Shown piece by piece: positions 8,732-17,250 of a stretch of DNA of 44,395 nt. Both the position numbers and the translations under genes were made by a program. The stretch is from positions 1 to 44,395 of the forward strand of contig JAHDIS010000033.1 in the NCBI GenBank assembly GCA_020630695.1, written 5' to 3'. The DNA comes from Paracoccaceae bacterium (GTDB lineage Bacteria; Pseudomonadota; Alphaproteobacteria; Rhodobacterales; Rhodobacteraceae). Position 1 is the first letter of the stretch. Every line of letters starts with the position of its first letter. Under the pieces are notes generated by a model. That model did no database searches. It was not told the origin of the DNA and was given only the letters and a program-made list of their open reading frames with translations.

Positions 8732-8859
8732 TGCCTTCTCCTCCGATGCTGCCCTTGGCCATGCGCCGGGGCTGTTTAGAATGCTATACAGAAAAACCGT
8801 TATCCTATACAACAAATTTGCTGCGCACTTGGCAAACCAAGACCGGAGGACAAAAACAG
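8732..8859. promoter_or_regulatory. Divergent promoter with two CTATACA boxes
   Basis: A 128-bp gap separates the amidohydrolase operon (minus) and the aromatic hydroxylase gene (plus). It holds two direct copies of CTATACA at 8784-8790 and 8805-8811, spaced 21 bp start to start, about two helical turns. The second lies within ATCCTATACA (8802-8811), the reverse complement of the 10-mer at 2379-2388 beside the GntR gene. The layout suggests an operator; the same 10-mer also occurs inside the hybrid kinase coding region, so chance cannot be excluded. Confidence 0.45.
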
Positions 8860-10701
8860 ATGCAGTATCATGATAACGGCTTTCGCCCCGGTGATCCTGA
8901 TTTGAAACCGGCGTCGCACCAAGACCCCGGCGATCCGTTGGACGTGCTGATCGTTGGTACCGGACCGGCCGGATTGACACTGGCAGCGTATCTGGCTGGT
9001 TTCCCGGGCATCCGGACTGCAATCGTGGAACGCAAATCCGGCCCGATGGAAAAAGGCCAAGCCGATGGCGTGTCCTGCCGATCGATGGAGATGTTTCAGA
9101 CCTTTGGATTTGTCGAAAGCGTCAAGCGCGAAGCCTATTGGGTCAACGAAGCAACCTTCTGGAAACCCGATCCCGACAACCCCGCGGCCATCGTCCGAAA
9201 CGGCCGGGTGCAAGACGTCGAAGATGGCCTGTCCGAAATGCCTCATGTCATTCTCAATCAGGCACGCGTGCATGACATGTATCTCAATGTCATGCGCAAT
9301 TCTCCAACTCGGCTGGAGCCTTTGTACGATCGCCAGCTGGTTGATCTGAAACGGGACGCATCCGGTGTCACCGTGACGCTCGATCACAACGGACAGAGTG
9401 AGGTCATGCGCGCGAAATACGTTGTTGGCTGCGACGGCGCGCGCAGCAACGTGCGCCGCGCCATCGGGCGAACACTTGAGGGCGACAGCGCCCATCAGGC
9501 GTGGGGCGTCATGGATGTGCTGTGCAACACCAACTTCCCAGACATCCGGTTCAAAAGCCTCATCCAATCGGCAAACGAAGGCACTGTATTGGTGATCCCG
9601 CGCGAAGGCGGATACCTCGTGCGGCTCTATGTCGAAATGGACAAGCTGCGTCCGGACGAACGGGTCAGCCAGCGCGACCTGACAGCAGAGGATTTGATCG
9701 CGGCCGCCAACCGTATTCTGGCCCCCTACTCTATCGATGTGGCAGAGGTCGCTTGGTGGTCGGTCTACGAAATCGGCCAGCGTCTGACCGACTGCTTTGA
9801 CGACCGCGCCGAGGGGCAAGACCCGCGCGTGTTCATCGCTGGCGATGCCTGCCACACGCACAGCCCCAAGGCAGGTCAAGGGATGAATGTGTCCATGGGG
9901 GACGCCTTTAATCTGGGTTGGAAACTGGTCTCGGTTTTGTTGGGCCGATCAGATGAGACACTGTTGCAAAGCTATTCGGACGAACGTCAGGCCGTGGCGC
10001 AAACACTGATCGATTTTGACGAAGAGTGGGCCCGCATCATGAGCGCTGCGCCGGAAACCCAAGAAGGCGACAGCGCGCCAAGGTTCCAACAGTACTTCAT
10101 AGAGCATGGGCGCTACACGGCCGGCGTGTCGGTCCGGTATAACCCCTCAGCTCTGACAGCCGGAGACGACAGGCAGCATCTGGCCACCGGATTTCCCATT
10201 GGTATGCGATTTCACTCGGCTCCGGTTGTACGCCTCGCTGATGGCAAACCCCTGCATCTGGGCCATGTCCAGAAAACCGATTCCCGTTGGGTAATTTTCG
10301 CCTTTGCCGCCAAGGGCAAACCCGAAGAGCAACTGAGCCAACTCCATTCGCTTTGCAGTGAGTTAGACCCTGTTCTGGCAAGAATAACCCCCAACGGCGC
10401 AGATCTGGACGCCGTTATCGATCTACGGGCCGTTCTGCAATGCCATCACCACAACCTCGACATCACCCAGATGCCGGATCGGTTGTTCCCGCCCAAGGGT
10501 CGTTTGGCGCTTCGGGATTACGAAAAGGTGTTTTGCCCGGACCCGGCAGGCGAAGACCTCTTTGATCTGCGCCGAATTGATCGTGAGAAAGGCTGCCTCG
10601 TGCTGGTGCGGCCCGATCAATACGTCGCCGGACTCTTTGAGCTGACCGACACAGAGTCACTGGGCCGCATGCTGAATGGTGTGTTTTTATTTAGTCAGTG
10701 A
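8860..10701 (+). CDS. FAD-dependent aromatic hydroxylase (phenol 2-monooxygenase / 3-hydroxybenzoate 4-monooxygenase type)
   Basis: A 613-aa class A flavoprotein hydroxylase. The N terminus has the dinucleotide motif VLIVGTGPAGLTLAAYLA near residue 28, the DG motif occurs in VVGCDGARSNVRRAIG near residue 187, and the GD motif in FIAGDACHTHSPKAGQGMN near residue 325, which is very characteristic of phenol and 3-hydroxybenzoate hydroxylases. The last ~170 residues form the thioredoxin-like C-terminal domain of that subgroup, ending with LVRPDQYVAGLFEL. Length agrees with the family (about 600-640). The ATG at 8860 has GGAGGA 9 bp upstream; the upstream open frame lies over the promoter. It is divergent from the amidohydrolase-P450 operon. 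It probably ortho-hydroxylates a phenolic acid with NADPH and O2; the precise substrate is open. Confidence 0.88.
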   Translation: MQYHDNGFRPGDPDLKPASHQDPGDPLDVLIVGTGPAGLTLAAYLAGFPGIRTAIVERKSGPMEKGQADGVSCRSMEMFQTFGFVESVKREAYWVNEATFWKPDPDNPAAIVRNGRVQDVEDGLSEMPHVILNQARVHDMYLNVMRNSPTRLEPLYDRQLVDLKRDASGVTVTLDHNGQSEVMRAKYVVGCDGARSNVRRAIGRTLEGDSAHQAWGVMDVLCNTNFPDIRFKSLIQSANEGTVLVIPREGGYLVRLYVEMDKLRPDERVSQRDLTAEDLIAAANRILAPYSIDVAEVAWWSVYEIGQRLTDCFDDRAEGQDPRVFIAGDACHTHSPKAGQGMNVSMGDAFNLGWKLVSVLLGRSDETLLQSYSDERQAVAQTLIDFDEEWARIMSAAPETQEGDSAPRFQQYFIEHGRYTAGVSVRYNPSALTAGDDRQHLATGFPIGMRFHSAPVVRLADGKPLHLGHVQKTDSRWVIFAFAAKGKPEEQLSQLHSLCSELDPVLARITPNGADLDAVIDLRAVLQCHHHNLDITQMPDRLFPPKGRLALRDYEKVFCPDPAGEDLFDLRRIDREKGCLVLVRPDQYVAGLFELTDTESLGRMLNGVFLFSQ

Positions 10702-10798
10702 ACGTCGACATCGGCTGGCTTGACACCAAATATTAAGGTCGAGCAATATTGAAGTTGTACAACCAAGAGATGCTAGTGATTTCAGAGTAGGGGCGATC

Positions 10799-11428
10799 GT
10801 GGCGCGAATAAGACAGAGTTTAACGGCGGCTATCATTTCGATTTCGTCGACGGCCGTTTTTGCTCAGGACGCAGACATCAACAACATCCTTTCAGGTATT
10901 TCCGAGGACGCTCAGTCTATAACAACGCTCCAAGAAAATCTGGACACGCTTAGTGAGGCAGAGGTTCAAGTTATCTTTCGGAAGATTGATGAGATCGCGG
11001 AAACAAGACCAGACCTTGCCGATATGGTTATTGTGCACGGGTTGGGTTCGAAAAACGATGTTTTGCGCCATCAGGCGCTGTGGTTAACCCTTAGCCGCGC
11101 CAAGAGCCTTGTTTGCCAAATCAACTTTGAAAAGACCCTTGCCGACAAAGAATCGCTTCGCAAACGGATTGGCGGAGTTGTAACACTGTCGTTTTACGAG
11201 GCTGATCCGAAAGCGCGTTCTATTCGTTTGGTGTCAGGGAACAGCGACCAAGAAAGCAGGCAGCTGTCTGTCGTCGGAGACAACGTTAACTTCGCTACGT
11301 ATGGTAACAATTATTCGCTCAGTGGTTCTTTGTCTCTAAGCGAAGATGGCAGGATGCTTTCTGGACCCATCGACTACCGATATTTCAGCACCACTTACTC
11401 GACGTACTGCGACATTCCTCTACTCTGA
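10799..11428 (+). CDS. Secreted hypothetical protein
   Basis: A 209-aa protein with a signal peptide: positively charged MARIRQS, a hydrophobic run, and probable cleavage after VFAQ near residue 23. The start is GTG. The mature part begins with a helical, acidic region (residues 30-90) and ends with Ser/Tyr-rich sequence that looks beta-rich. Two cysteines (near positions 107 and 204) could form a disulfide in the periplasm. I recognise no domain. It is alone: 97 bp after the hydroxylase gene, and convergent with the phosphatase gene 2 bp away. Codon use is less GC-biased than in its neighbours, which may point to separate acquisition. Confidence 0.65.
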   Translation: MARIRQSLTAAIISISSTAVFAQDADINNILSGISEDAQSITTLQENLDTLSEAEVQVIFRKIDEIAETRPDLADMVIVHGLGSKNDVLRHQALWLTLSRAKSLVCQINFEKTLADKESLRKRIGGVVTLSFYEADPKARSIRLVSGNSDQESRQLSVVGDNVNFATYGNNYSLSGSLSLSEDGRMLSGPIDYRYFSTTYSTYCDIPLL

Positions 11429-11430
11429 CT

Positions 11431-12240
11431 TCATGTCTGGAAAAACTTGAGCTTTCCCTCTTGGATCAGCGCGCAGGTGAGATGACCGGTGGCATAGGCG
11501 CCGGTATCGATTGCGATGCGTCCGGCTTCTGCGTTGGGTTTGCGCGTGATGGTATGACCATGCAGGATCCAGAGCCCGTCCCGGCGCGATTTGCGCATGA
11601 ATTCAGGGTGTCCGAACAACAAGGCTTTTGGTTTTTGTTCGGCCAGTGGGGCAGCAGGGTCTGCGCCTGCATGCACCACGCCGATATTGCCACTTTGCCA
11701 AAAGAGAGGACGCGCACGCAGCCACGCCAAGAGATCCATTCCCATCGCACCCAGCAAAGCATGTGCCAGGCCTGCCAATTCATCCGGACTTGCCGCAGCA
11801 TCGGCACCTGAAATGCCAAAGCTCTGCATCGTGGCTACACCGCCGTTCCGCAACCAGCGCGGACCCGACCGTTCTGGATGATCCAGAAAATCCAGCAGCA
11901 TCTGTTCGTGATTGCCCATCAGGCAAATGATCGGTTGATCCCCGTCCTCACTGCCCGAAGAAAGAAGTTGCAGGACAGTCGCACTGTCCGGCCCGCGATC
12001 CACATAGTCGCCGACAAAGACCGCCGGAATACCCGGCGCTTCACGAAGCATGATGGACTCGGCCTGCTCCAGCAAATCTGCACGACCATGGATATCCCCG
12101 ATCGCCCAAAATGGCGCCTCAGGAGAAGGGTCTGCAAAAGATTTACCGGTGCCTAAACCAAACATACCAAAGCCAGATAGCAACCCACCTAAATTGGCAA
12201 GACCCCCCTGCCCTGCATGATGCCGCAGGGCCGGATTCAA
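11431..12240 (-). CDS. PPP-family metallophosphatase (serine/threonine phosphatase type)
   Basis: A 269-aa calcineurin-like phosphoesterase of the bacterial PPP type. All metal motifs are visible: GDIHGRAD near residue 48, GDYVDRGPD near 76, GNHEQ near 108, and the later histidines in VVHAGADP and LHGHTITR. It hydrolyses phosphate esters with a two-metal centre. The frame begins with TTG at 12240, overlapping the TGA of the upstream epimerase gene (TTGA), which suggests translational coupling; an internal ATG at 12165 is an alternative start because the first 40 residues are Gly-rich and not conserved-looking. Pairing with a nucleotide-sugar epimerase suggests a role tied to cell-surface polysaccharide, but this is only context. 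Confidence 0.85.
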   Translation of the reverse strand: MNPALRHHAGQGGLANLGGLLSGFGMFGLGTGKSFADPSPEAPFWAIGDIHGRADLLEQAESIMLREAPGIPAVFVGDYVDRGPDSATVLQLLSSGSEDGDQPIICLMGNHEQMLLDFLDHPERSGPRWLRNGGVATMQSFGISGADAAASPDELAGLAHALLGAMGMDLLAWLRARPLFWQSGNIGVVHAGADPAAPLAEQKPKALLFGHPEFMRKSRRDGLWILHGHTITRKPNAEAGRIAIDTGAYATGHLTCALIQEGKLKFFQT

Positions 12241-13244
12241 CCGTAATAATCGATGTACCAGTCGACAAATTGCTGAACACCCGTGCGCACGTCCGTCTGA
12301 GGCCGATATCCCGTCAGGGTTTGCAGCAATCGGGCATCTGCCCAGGTTGCGGGAACATCACCCTTTTGCATGTCCATGTAGTTTCGGATGGCTTCCTGCC
12401 CGAGACTGGCCTCGATGGCATCCACAAAATCCAGCAACTTGACCTTGTCCGAATTGCCGATGTTCACCACACGCCAGGGCGCAACGGGGCTTAGGCTGTC
12501 ACCTTCTGGCACAACACCATCTTCGGGCCGGTCCGGAACAGCATCCACAAGCAACCGTATACCGCGCACCAGATCGGTCACATAGGTGAAATCGCGGTAC
12601 ATCTCACCATGGTTATATATGTCGATTGGGCGGCTTTCGCGGATCGCTTTGACGAATTTGAACAGGGCCATGTCTGGACGACCCCAGGGACCGTAAACCG
12701 TGAAAAACCGGAACATCGTGGTCGGCAGGTTCCACAGATGCGCATAGGCATGTCCCATGCTTTCCGTTGCCTTCTTGGTGGCCGCGTAGATCGTAATCTG
12801 TGTGTCGGCCTTGTCCGTCTCGCTGAACGGCATCTGTTCATTGGCCCCATAGACTGAAGACGTGGACGCCATCAGCAAATGATCCACTGAATGGCGACGC
12901 GCAGCCTCCATTACGTTGAAGGTCCCGACCACGTTGCTGTCTACATAGGCCCGCGGGTTTTCGAGGCTGTAGCGCACCCCGGCCTGCGCGGCGAGATGCA
13001 CAATCACATCCGGCTCAAACGCGTCTGCCACCCGGTCAAACAGGTCACGATCTTCGAGCATACCTTCGGTAGCCGAGAAATTCGGGTTTTGCAGAAGCAT
13101 CTGATGCCGACGCTGTTTCAGACTGACATCGTAGTAGTCCGTCATCCCGTCGTAGCCGTGTACAACAAACCCTTCATCAAGCAGCACCTGCGCCAGATGA
13201 TACCCGATGAACCCGGCACTCCCGGTTATAAAGACTTTGCGCAT
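12237..13244 (-). CDS. NAD-dependent epimerase, UDP-glucuronate 4-epimerase-like
   Basis: A 335-aa extended short-chain dehydrogenase. The Rossmann motif is at the N terminus in [15 protein letters not shown]; catalytic Ser lies in [11 protein letters not shown] and the YxxxK pair in YAATKKATE. The stretch [20 protein letters not shown] is typical of UDP-glucuronate/UDP-galacturonate 4-epimerases, which supply galacturonate for surface polysaccharides. I start at ATG 13244 (MRKVFITG); the 14 upstream codons carry no family similarity. The stop overlaps the start of the phosphatase gene, so the two form an operon. Identity as a UDP-uronate epimerase is likely but other UDP-sugar substrates are possible. 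Confidence 0.87.
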   Translation of the reverse strand: MRKVFITGSAGFIGYHLAQVLLDEGFVVHGYDGMTDYYDVSLKQRRHQMLLQNPNFSATEGMLEDRDLFDRVADAFEPDVIVHLAAQAGVRYSLENPRAYVDSNVVGTFNVMEAARRHSVDHLLMASTSSVYGANEQMPFSETDKADTQITIYAATKKATESMGHAYAHLWNLPTTMFRFFTVYGPWGRPDMALFKFVKAIRESRPIDIYNHGEMYRDFTYVTDLVRGIRLLVDAVPDRPEDGVVPEGDSLSPVAPWRVVNIGNSDKVKLLDFVDAIEASLGQEAIRNYMDMQKGDVPATWADARLLQTLTGYRPQTDVRTGVQQFVDWYIDYYG

Positions 13245-13608
13245 CTGATTGCCTTTCGCGACGACGCACTGCGACCGTCCTGCCAAATTCCCGCGCTTGC
13301 TGGCACAAAATACAGGGAAATGTCCACGTTATCCGTTCAACAATACACAAGGAAACCATGCTTCGCTATCAATCCGGAAACGCTGTGCCAAGAAAGGATA
13401 GCGGCGCTGTCCGCAGGGGATCAAATTTGCCCATCTGAACGGTATGCAAGCGGGTCTTGCGCGCGTAGCTTCGAGATAACAAATGGATCTCTGGGGTGCT
13501 CACAACCCTGCTCTCTTGGACAAGGCTCGCCGCTTCATCAACGGCTGAGCCTTTTTCAATTTTAACAAGCGAGCTTGGATTGAGACAGGTAAGGCCGCGC
13601 AGGCAATC
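13245..13608. other. Intergenic stretch with a plus-strand terminator and no clear gene
   Basis: This 364-bp gap lies between two minus-strand genes, so it should hold the epimerase promoter. No convincing coding region was seen. One short frame on the plus strand (13358-13438, 26 codons, preceded by AAGGA) is possible but unsupported. A good plus-strand intrinsic terminator lies at 13524-13556 although no plus-strand gene precedes it. This leaves room for a small RNA. Confidence 0.4.
13524..13556 (+). terminator. Intrinsic terminator
   Basis: GGCTCGCCG pairs with CGGC-T-GAGCC (one bulged T) across a 9-nt loop, followed by five T on the plus strand. On the minus strand it lies 52 bp downstream of the LuxR-type regulator stop but is followed by only two T, so it may end that transcript too, less efficiently. 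Confidence 0.6.
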
Positions 13609-14211
13609 TCAGATGAGGTTGCGATCCCGTCCGATCATGGCGGCGTGTGTCCGGTTGCGGGCTTCCAGTTTCCGGCTCAGCGTTTTCACATGAAGTTTGA
13701 CCGTAACTTCCTGTACGCCCAGCTCGAACCCAATTTCCTTATTGGACTTCCCGTCACAGATCCCGCGCAGGACATCCCGTTCGCGACTCGTCAACGGGTT
13801 CTCGTCGACCTCTTCTCTGTCGCGCAACATTTCGATGGGCGCATAAACCTCACCAGCAGCCATAAACCGAGCGGCCGTCAGGAAGGAGCGTGCCGGGAGT
13901 GTCTTGGGCACAAATCCCTGCGCTCCGGCTTTCAGGGCGGCCTGAGCCACTTCACGCGGCGCGGTGCCCGACAAGATCGCAACCGGCTTGCCGCCGTTCA
14001 CTTCTTGCATGCGGGTCAAACCATCCAACCCATTCATGCCGGGCATTTGGTAATCCAGCAGAACCAGATCGAAATTTCCGTGTTTTTCGACGCTGTCTAC
14101 GGCATCGTCAAGCGTTGCAACCGTTTGAATTTCCTCAATATCTTCACCATTGAGGAACGCTGCGATGGTTTCGCGAACCAGATCGTGGTCGTCTGCCAAT
14201 AGAATACGCAT
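13609..14211 (-). CDS. Response regulator, NarL/LuxR family
   Basis: A 200-aa two-component regulator. The receiver domain (residues 1-120) has the acidic pair in ILLADDHDLV, the phospho-acceptor Asp in LVLLDYQMPGMNG near residue 54 and the switch lysine in GFVPKTLP. The C-terminal LuxR helix-turn-helix is clear: LTSRERDVLRGICDGKSNKE followed by VKLHVKTLSRKLEARNR. I start at ATG 14211 (MRILLADD), where the receiver fold begins; the 32 upstream codons look non-coding. The divergent pair 14436-17250 (SUOX-like protein and hybrid kinase) is the likely source of phosphate. Target genes are not known. Confidence 0.92.
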   Translation of the reverse strand: MRILLADDHDLVRETIAAFLNGEDIEEIQTVATLDDAVDSVEKHGNFDLVLLDYQMPGMNGLDGLTRMQEVNGGKPVAILSGTAPREVAQAALKAGAQGFVPKTLPARSFLTAARFMAAGEVYAPIEMLRDREEVDENPLTSRERDVLRGICDGKSNKEIGFELGVQEVTVKLHVKTLSRKLEARNRTHAAMIGRDRNLI

Positions 14212-14435
14212 CTGCAGGTGTCTTTCAGTTTTTTCGTTTGACGTTAGGTTATTCACACTAAAGTCAAAACAGGCATCCACGAAGGCCGTCTGTGCTGAAT
14301 TGCACACCGCCTATCCCGAAGTATACCTGCGCTATGCCTAAGCACCAACGACAAATGTAGAGCTGTATGGCATCACTTATTCACGCTGAAAACGGTTTTT
14401 CAGCTGTACGTACAGATATCGGGTGGACCATTTCA

Positions 14436-14972
14436 ATGTTGGATCAATTTTCTCAAGGCAGACGTTGGGCACTTGGTTGCCTGAGCGCCGCGGTTTTTTT
14501 GCCGGTTGCGTTGTCGGCCGAGTCTGTTGCCCCACTTGAAAAGCCAGCCGGGCCAGTCGTTCTGCGTTTCGCTGGAGAGCTTTCCAATACAAATGTTGGA
14601 GAGGAAGCACATTTCGACATAGCCATGCTGGAATCGCTTGGGGCTATCACCCTGCGAACCACAACCATCTGGACAGACGGAGAGCAAGTTTTCCGAGGAA
14701 CACCACTGGCAGAAATCGTCCGCGTGTTGGGTATCAGTGACGGGGTCCTGCGCGCACAGGCAATAAACGATTACGCCGTGGAAATCCCCTTGGAAGACGC
14801 GTCCGAAGGTAGTGCGTTGATCGCCTTTGAGCGGAACGGAAAGCCGATGTCTGTACGCGACAAGGGGCCCTTGTGGCTCGTTTATCCATACGATGTCGAT
14901 GAGCAATTCAGATCTGAAGTCTACTACTCACGGAGCATCTGGCAGCTTGACCGGATGACGGTAATGCGGTGA
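14436..14972 (+). CDS. Periplasmic SUOX-fold (molybdopterin-binding-like) protein without Mo-ligand cysteine
   Basis: A 178-aa secreted protein. The ATG at 14436 follows GGTGG and starts a signal peptide (GRRWALGCLSAAVFLPVALSA, shown here as a general region of residues 8-28). The mature part resembles the short oxidoreductase molybdopterin-binding domain: LESLGAITLRTTT, WTDGEQVFRGTPLAEIVRVL, then YAVEIPLEDA, GPLWLVYPYD and a W-QL ending. In true sulfite-oxidase-fold enzymes a cysteine in the early part of the domain binds molybdenum; here the only cysteine is in the signal peptide, so the cofactor ligand is absent. It stands 28 bp before the hybrid histidine kinase gene and is probably co-transcribed, which suggests a periplasmic sensing partner rather than an enzyme. 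Function is inferred. Confidence 0.75.
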   Translation: MLDQFSQGRRWALGCLSAAVFLPVALSAESVAPLEKPAGPVVLRFAGELSNTNVGEEAHFDIAMLESLGAITLRTTTIWTDGEQVFRGTPLAEIVRVLGISDGVLRAQAINDYAVEIPLEDASEGSALIAFERNGKPMSVRDKGPLWLVYPYDVDEQFRSEVYYSRSIWQLDRMTVMR

Positions 14973-15000
14973 CCTGATCCGAGACAATCGGGGGGATCAG

Positions 15001-17250
15001 GTGAAACGCAGCATCCTGTATGGAATTGCTGGCAACAGCAACATGCGACGGGGCTTTTTGGGCCTCGTCGCGGTTGCCTGTCTGCTGATGTCTTTGTTGT
15101 TCTCATTTGAAGTACGACAACAAATTCGCATGTTGGGCTACGCAGCCTCTGACAACGTGTTATGGGTTTTTTCGCGCGGCGAAGTTGAAGCCTCAGCATT
15201 CAGCGCATTGGCCCAATCCGAGGCGGACGCGGAAACACCCGACTTGGATCAGCTGCGGTTACAGTTCGATATCCTATACAGCCGCATCAACACACTGCGG
15301 GAAAGCGACGTGGTTGCCCCTCTGCGCAGCGATAAATCCTTTGCAAACAGCTTGGAAAGCGCGTCTCAAAACGTCGAACAAATGACGCAGTGGATCGATA
15401 GTGAAGACGATGTACTTCACGCTGCCCTACCCTCAATTGTGGACTTAGCGGAACAAACTGATCAAGCCGTTCTACAAATGTCGCTGTCTGCGATCACCCT
15501 CTACGCAGGTATCTCGGACAGGCGCAGGGAAAGCGTTATCCTAACTCTGCAGATGATCGGGGTGGTGATCAGCGCACTGTTTTTAATTCTGCTAATCATG
15601 ATCTACGTCCTCGGGCGCTTGCTGCGTGCACAAGAGGAAAGCGCGAAAGCCCTCACAGAAGCCCGTGACAAGGCAATCGAGGGAGAACGGTCAAAGGCCC
15701 ATATGCTCGCTGTTATGAGCCACGAAATGCGCACGCCACTCAACGGTGTGATGGGTGCATTGGAATTGATCGATTCCAACGATCTGCCAGCAGAGCAACA
15801 TACCTACATCAAGACCGCACGCAATGCGGCCAACCAGTTGGTTGGTCATGTTGATGACGTTCTCGACATATCACGCCTGGACGCGGGGCATCAGAAGAGC
15901 AGAGCAGAGCAGTTTGATCTGATCGCGATGCTTGAAGAGGTTGTTGAATCACAGCAACCCAGCGCCAAGCTGCATGGCAATTCACTTTCGTTGAACCCCC
16001 CGCACCCTGACCTACACGATTGCTTTGGAGACGGCGCAAGAATTCAACAGGTCTTGCTCAACTATATTGGCAACGCGATCAAGTTCACCCGTGACGGCAA
16101 AATCACCATCGAAGCGGACTGTACGAATGGTCTCAGTGACGTTGAAATTCGAGTGATGGACACGGGTATAGGCATCGAACAAGCCGACCTCGATCGCATC
16201 TTTGCTGACTTTGTAACGCTGGACGTTGGGTATGATCGAACGAATGTGGGGACTGGCCTGGGGCTGGGCATTGTGCGCCGTCTCGCTGCATCGTTAGGCG
16301 GGACCGTGGGTGCCGAAAGCGAAGTCGGTCAGGGCAGTGTGTTCTGGCTTCGCCTACCTCTGCATCCCACAGTGACCGAAACCACCCAACATCCAGAAAA
16401 TGCAAAGCCGCGTCGAAAATCGCTGTCGGGCCTCAAAATTCTTATCGTAGAAGACAACGCCACAAACCGCATGATCCTGCGCAGCATGCTGCTGCGCATG
16501 GGGCATACGGTTGAAGATGCCTCTAACGGTCTCGAAGGCGTGGAAGCCGCGCGTGAGACACTGTTTGACGTGATCCTGATGGATATCTCGATGCCAGTTA
16601 TGGATGGGTTGACCGCAACGCGCCAATTGCGATCCAGCAATCGCCCCGAAGCCAACGTCCCAATTATAGCCACAACAGCCCATGCTCTGCCCGAAGAACG
16701 GGATGCCTACCTGAAGGCGGGCATGCGGGGCATCCTGACCAAACCGCTCAGCGCAGAGGCTATTCAGGAGGCTTTGGCCGATGCGCTGTCGGACGACGAC
16801 GGCACCGCCGAGCCAGATCCAACAGATGAGGCAATGGAATTAATCGATGCTGCGCAAATCCGGATGCTCAAACAGACGATGGAATCGTCCAAATTGGCGC
16901 AGGCATTGGCTGCGTTTTTTGACGAAATGAGTTCCTTTGCCGGTACCGCCGGGCAAACCGACGCAGAGCCTGATCAAGCCCATCGTATGGCTGGATCGGC
17001 GGCATTGTTCGGAGCCTCCGCGTTAGCAGCGCATCTGCGTACCATGTGTGAGAGCGGCAAACGCAATCAAAACCGCATGTGGCGGCGGCAGGCACAAGAA
17101 CTTCACCCGATTTGGGCCGACACCAAAGCGGCTTACGCATACACTGATTTGCCCAAAATCCAAAAAATTGCCCACGGGCAATTTTGGGAAAGTGACGTTC
17201 TATTCCTTCTTGAACCGAGCATTCAGATAGCTCTGAAATGCCGCTTCTAG
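15001..17250 (+). CDS. Hybrid sensor histidine kinase with receiver and Hpt-like domains
   Basis: A 749-aa membrane kinase starting with GTG behind GGGGGGATCAG. Two membrane helices (about residues 18-36 and 182-206) bound a ~145-residue periplasmic helical region. HisKA follows with H241 in MSHEMRTPLNG, then the ATPase N box in LLNYIGNAIKFT, G1 in DTGIGIEQ and G2 in GTGLGLGIVRRL. The receiver domain has Asp528 in VILMDISMPVMDG. A phosphotransfer-type motif follows with His661 in QAHRMAGSAALFG. The last ~36 residues (after about 713) do not look like part of the Hpt fold: this tail is encoded through the palindrome at 17165-17186 and over the end of convergent parB. The original stop may have been lost. 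Likely partners are the SUOX-like protein upstream and the divergent LuxR-type regulator. Confidence 0.9.
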   Translation: MKRSILYGIAGNSNMRRGFLGLVAVACLLMSLLFSFEVRQQIRMLGYAASDNVLWVFSRGEVEASAFSALAQSEADAETPDLDQLRLQFDILYSRINTLRESDVVAPLRSDKSFANSLESASQNVEQMTQWIDSEDDVLHAALPSIVDLAEQTDQAVLQMSLSAITLYAGISDRRRESVILTLQMIGVVISALFLILLIMIYVLGRLLRAQEESAKALTEARDKAIEGERSKAHMLAVMSHEMRTPLNGVMGALELIDSNDLPAEQHTYIKTARNAANQLVGHVDDVLDISRLDAGHQKSRAEQFDLIAMLEEVVESQQPSAKLHGNSLSLNPPHPDLHDCFGDGARIQQVLLNYIGNAIKFTRDGKITIEADCTNGLSDVEIRVMDTGIGIEQADLDRIFADFVTLDVGYDRTNVGTGLGLGIVRRLAASLGGTVGAESEVGQGSVFWLRLPLHPTVTETTQHPENAKPRRKSLSGLKILIVEDNATNRMILRSMLLRMGHTVEDASNGLEGVEAARETLFDVILMDISMPVMDGLTATRQLRSSNRPEANVPIIATTAHALPEERDAYLKAGMRGILTKPLSAEAIQEALADALSDDDGTAEPDPTDEAMELIDAAQIRMLKQTMESSKLAQALAAFFDEMSSFAGTAGQTDAEPDQAHRMAGSAALFGASALAAHLRTMCESGKRNQNRMWRRQAQELHPIWADTKAAYAYTDLPKIQKIAHGQFWESDVLFLLEPSIQIALKCRF
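17165..17186. repeat. Palindrome, left boundary copy of the replication module
   Basis: ATTGCCC-AC-GGGCAAT (17167-17182) is a perfect inverted repeat. Read on the minus strand it is part of AAATTGCCCGTGGGCAAT, the same 18 bases found on the plus strand at 21054-21071. In the parB direction it is followed by six T, so it can serve as parB's intrinsic terminator. It lies 33 bp after the parB end. It could also be a ParB-binding parS site; the sequence cannot decide. Confidence 0.75.

Noticed and set aside
12891-13565. Plus-strand open frame of 224 codons across the epimerase 5' end
   Set aside because: Mostly antisense to the epimerase; composition is unlike a protein and no family is seen.
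15265-15285. Third copy of the ATCCTATACA motif
   Set aside because: It lies inside the hybrid kinase coding region and encodes ordinary residues (DILYSR); counted as chance.
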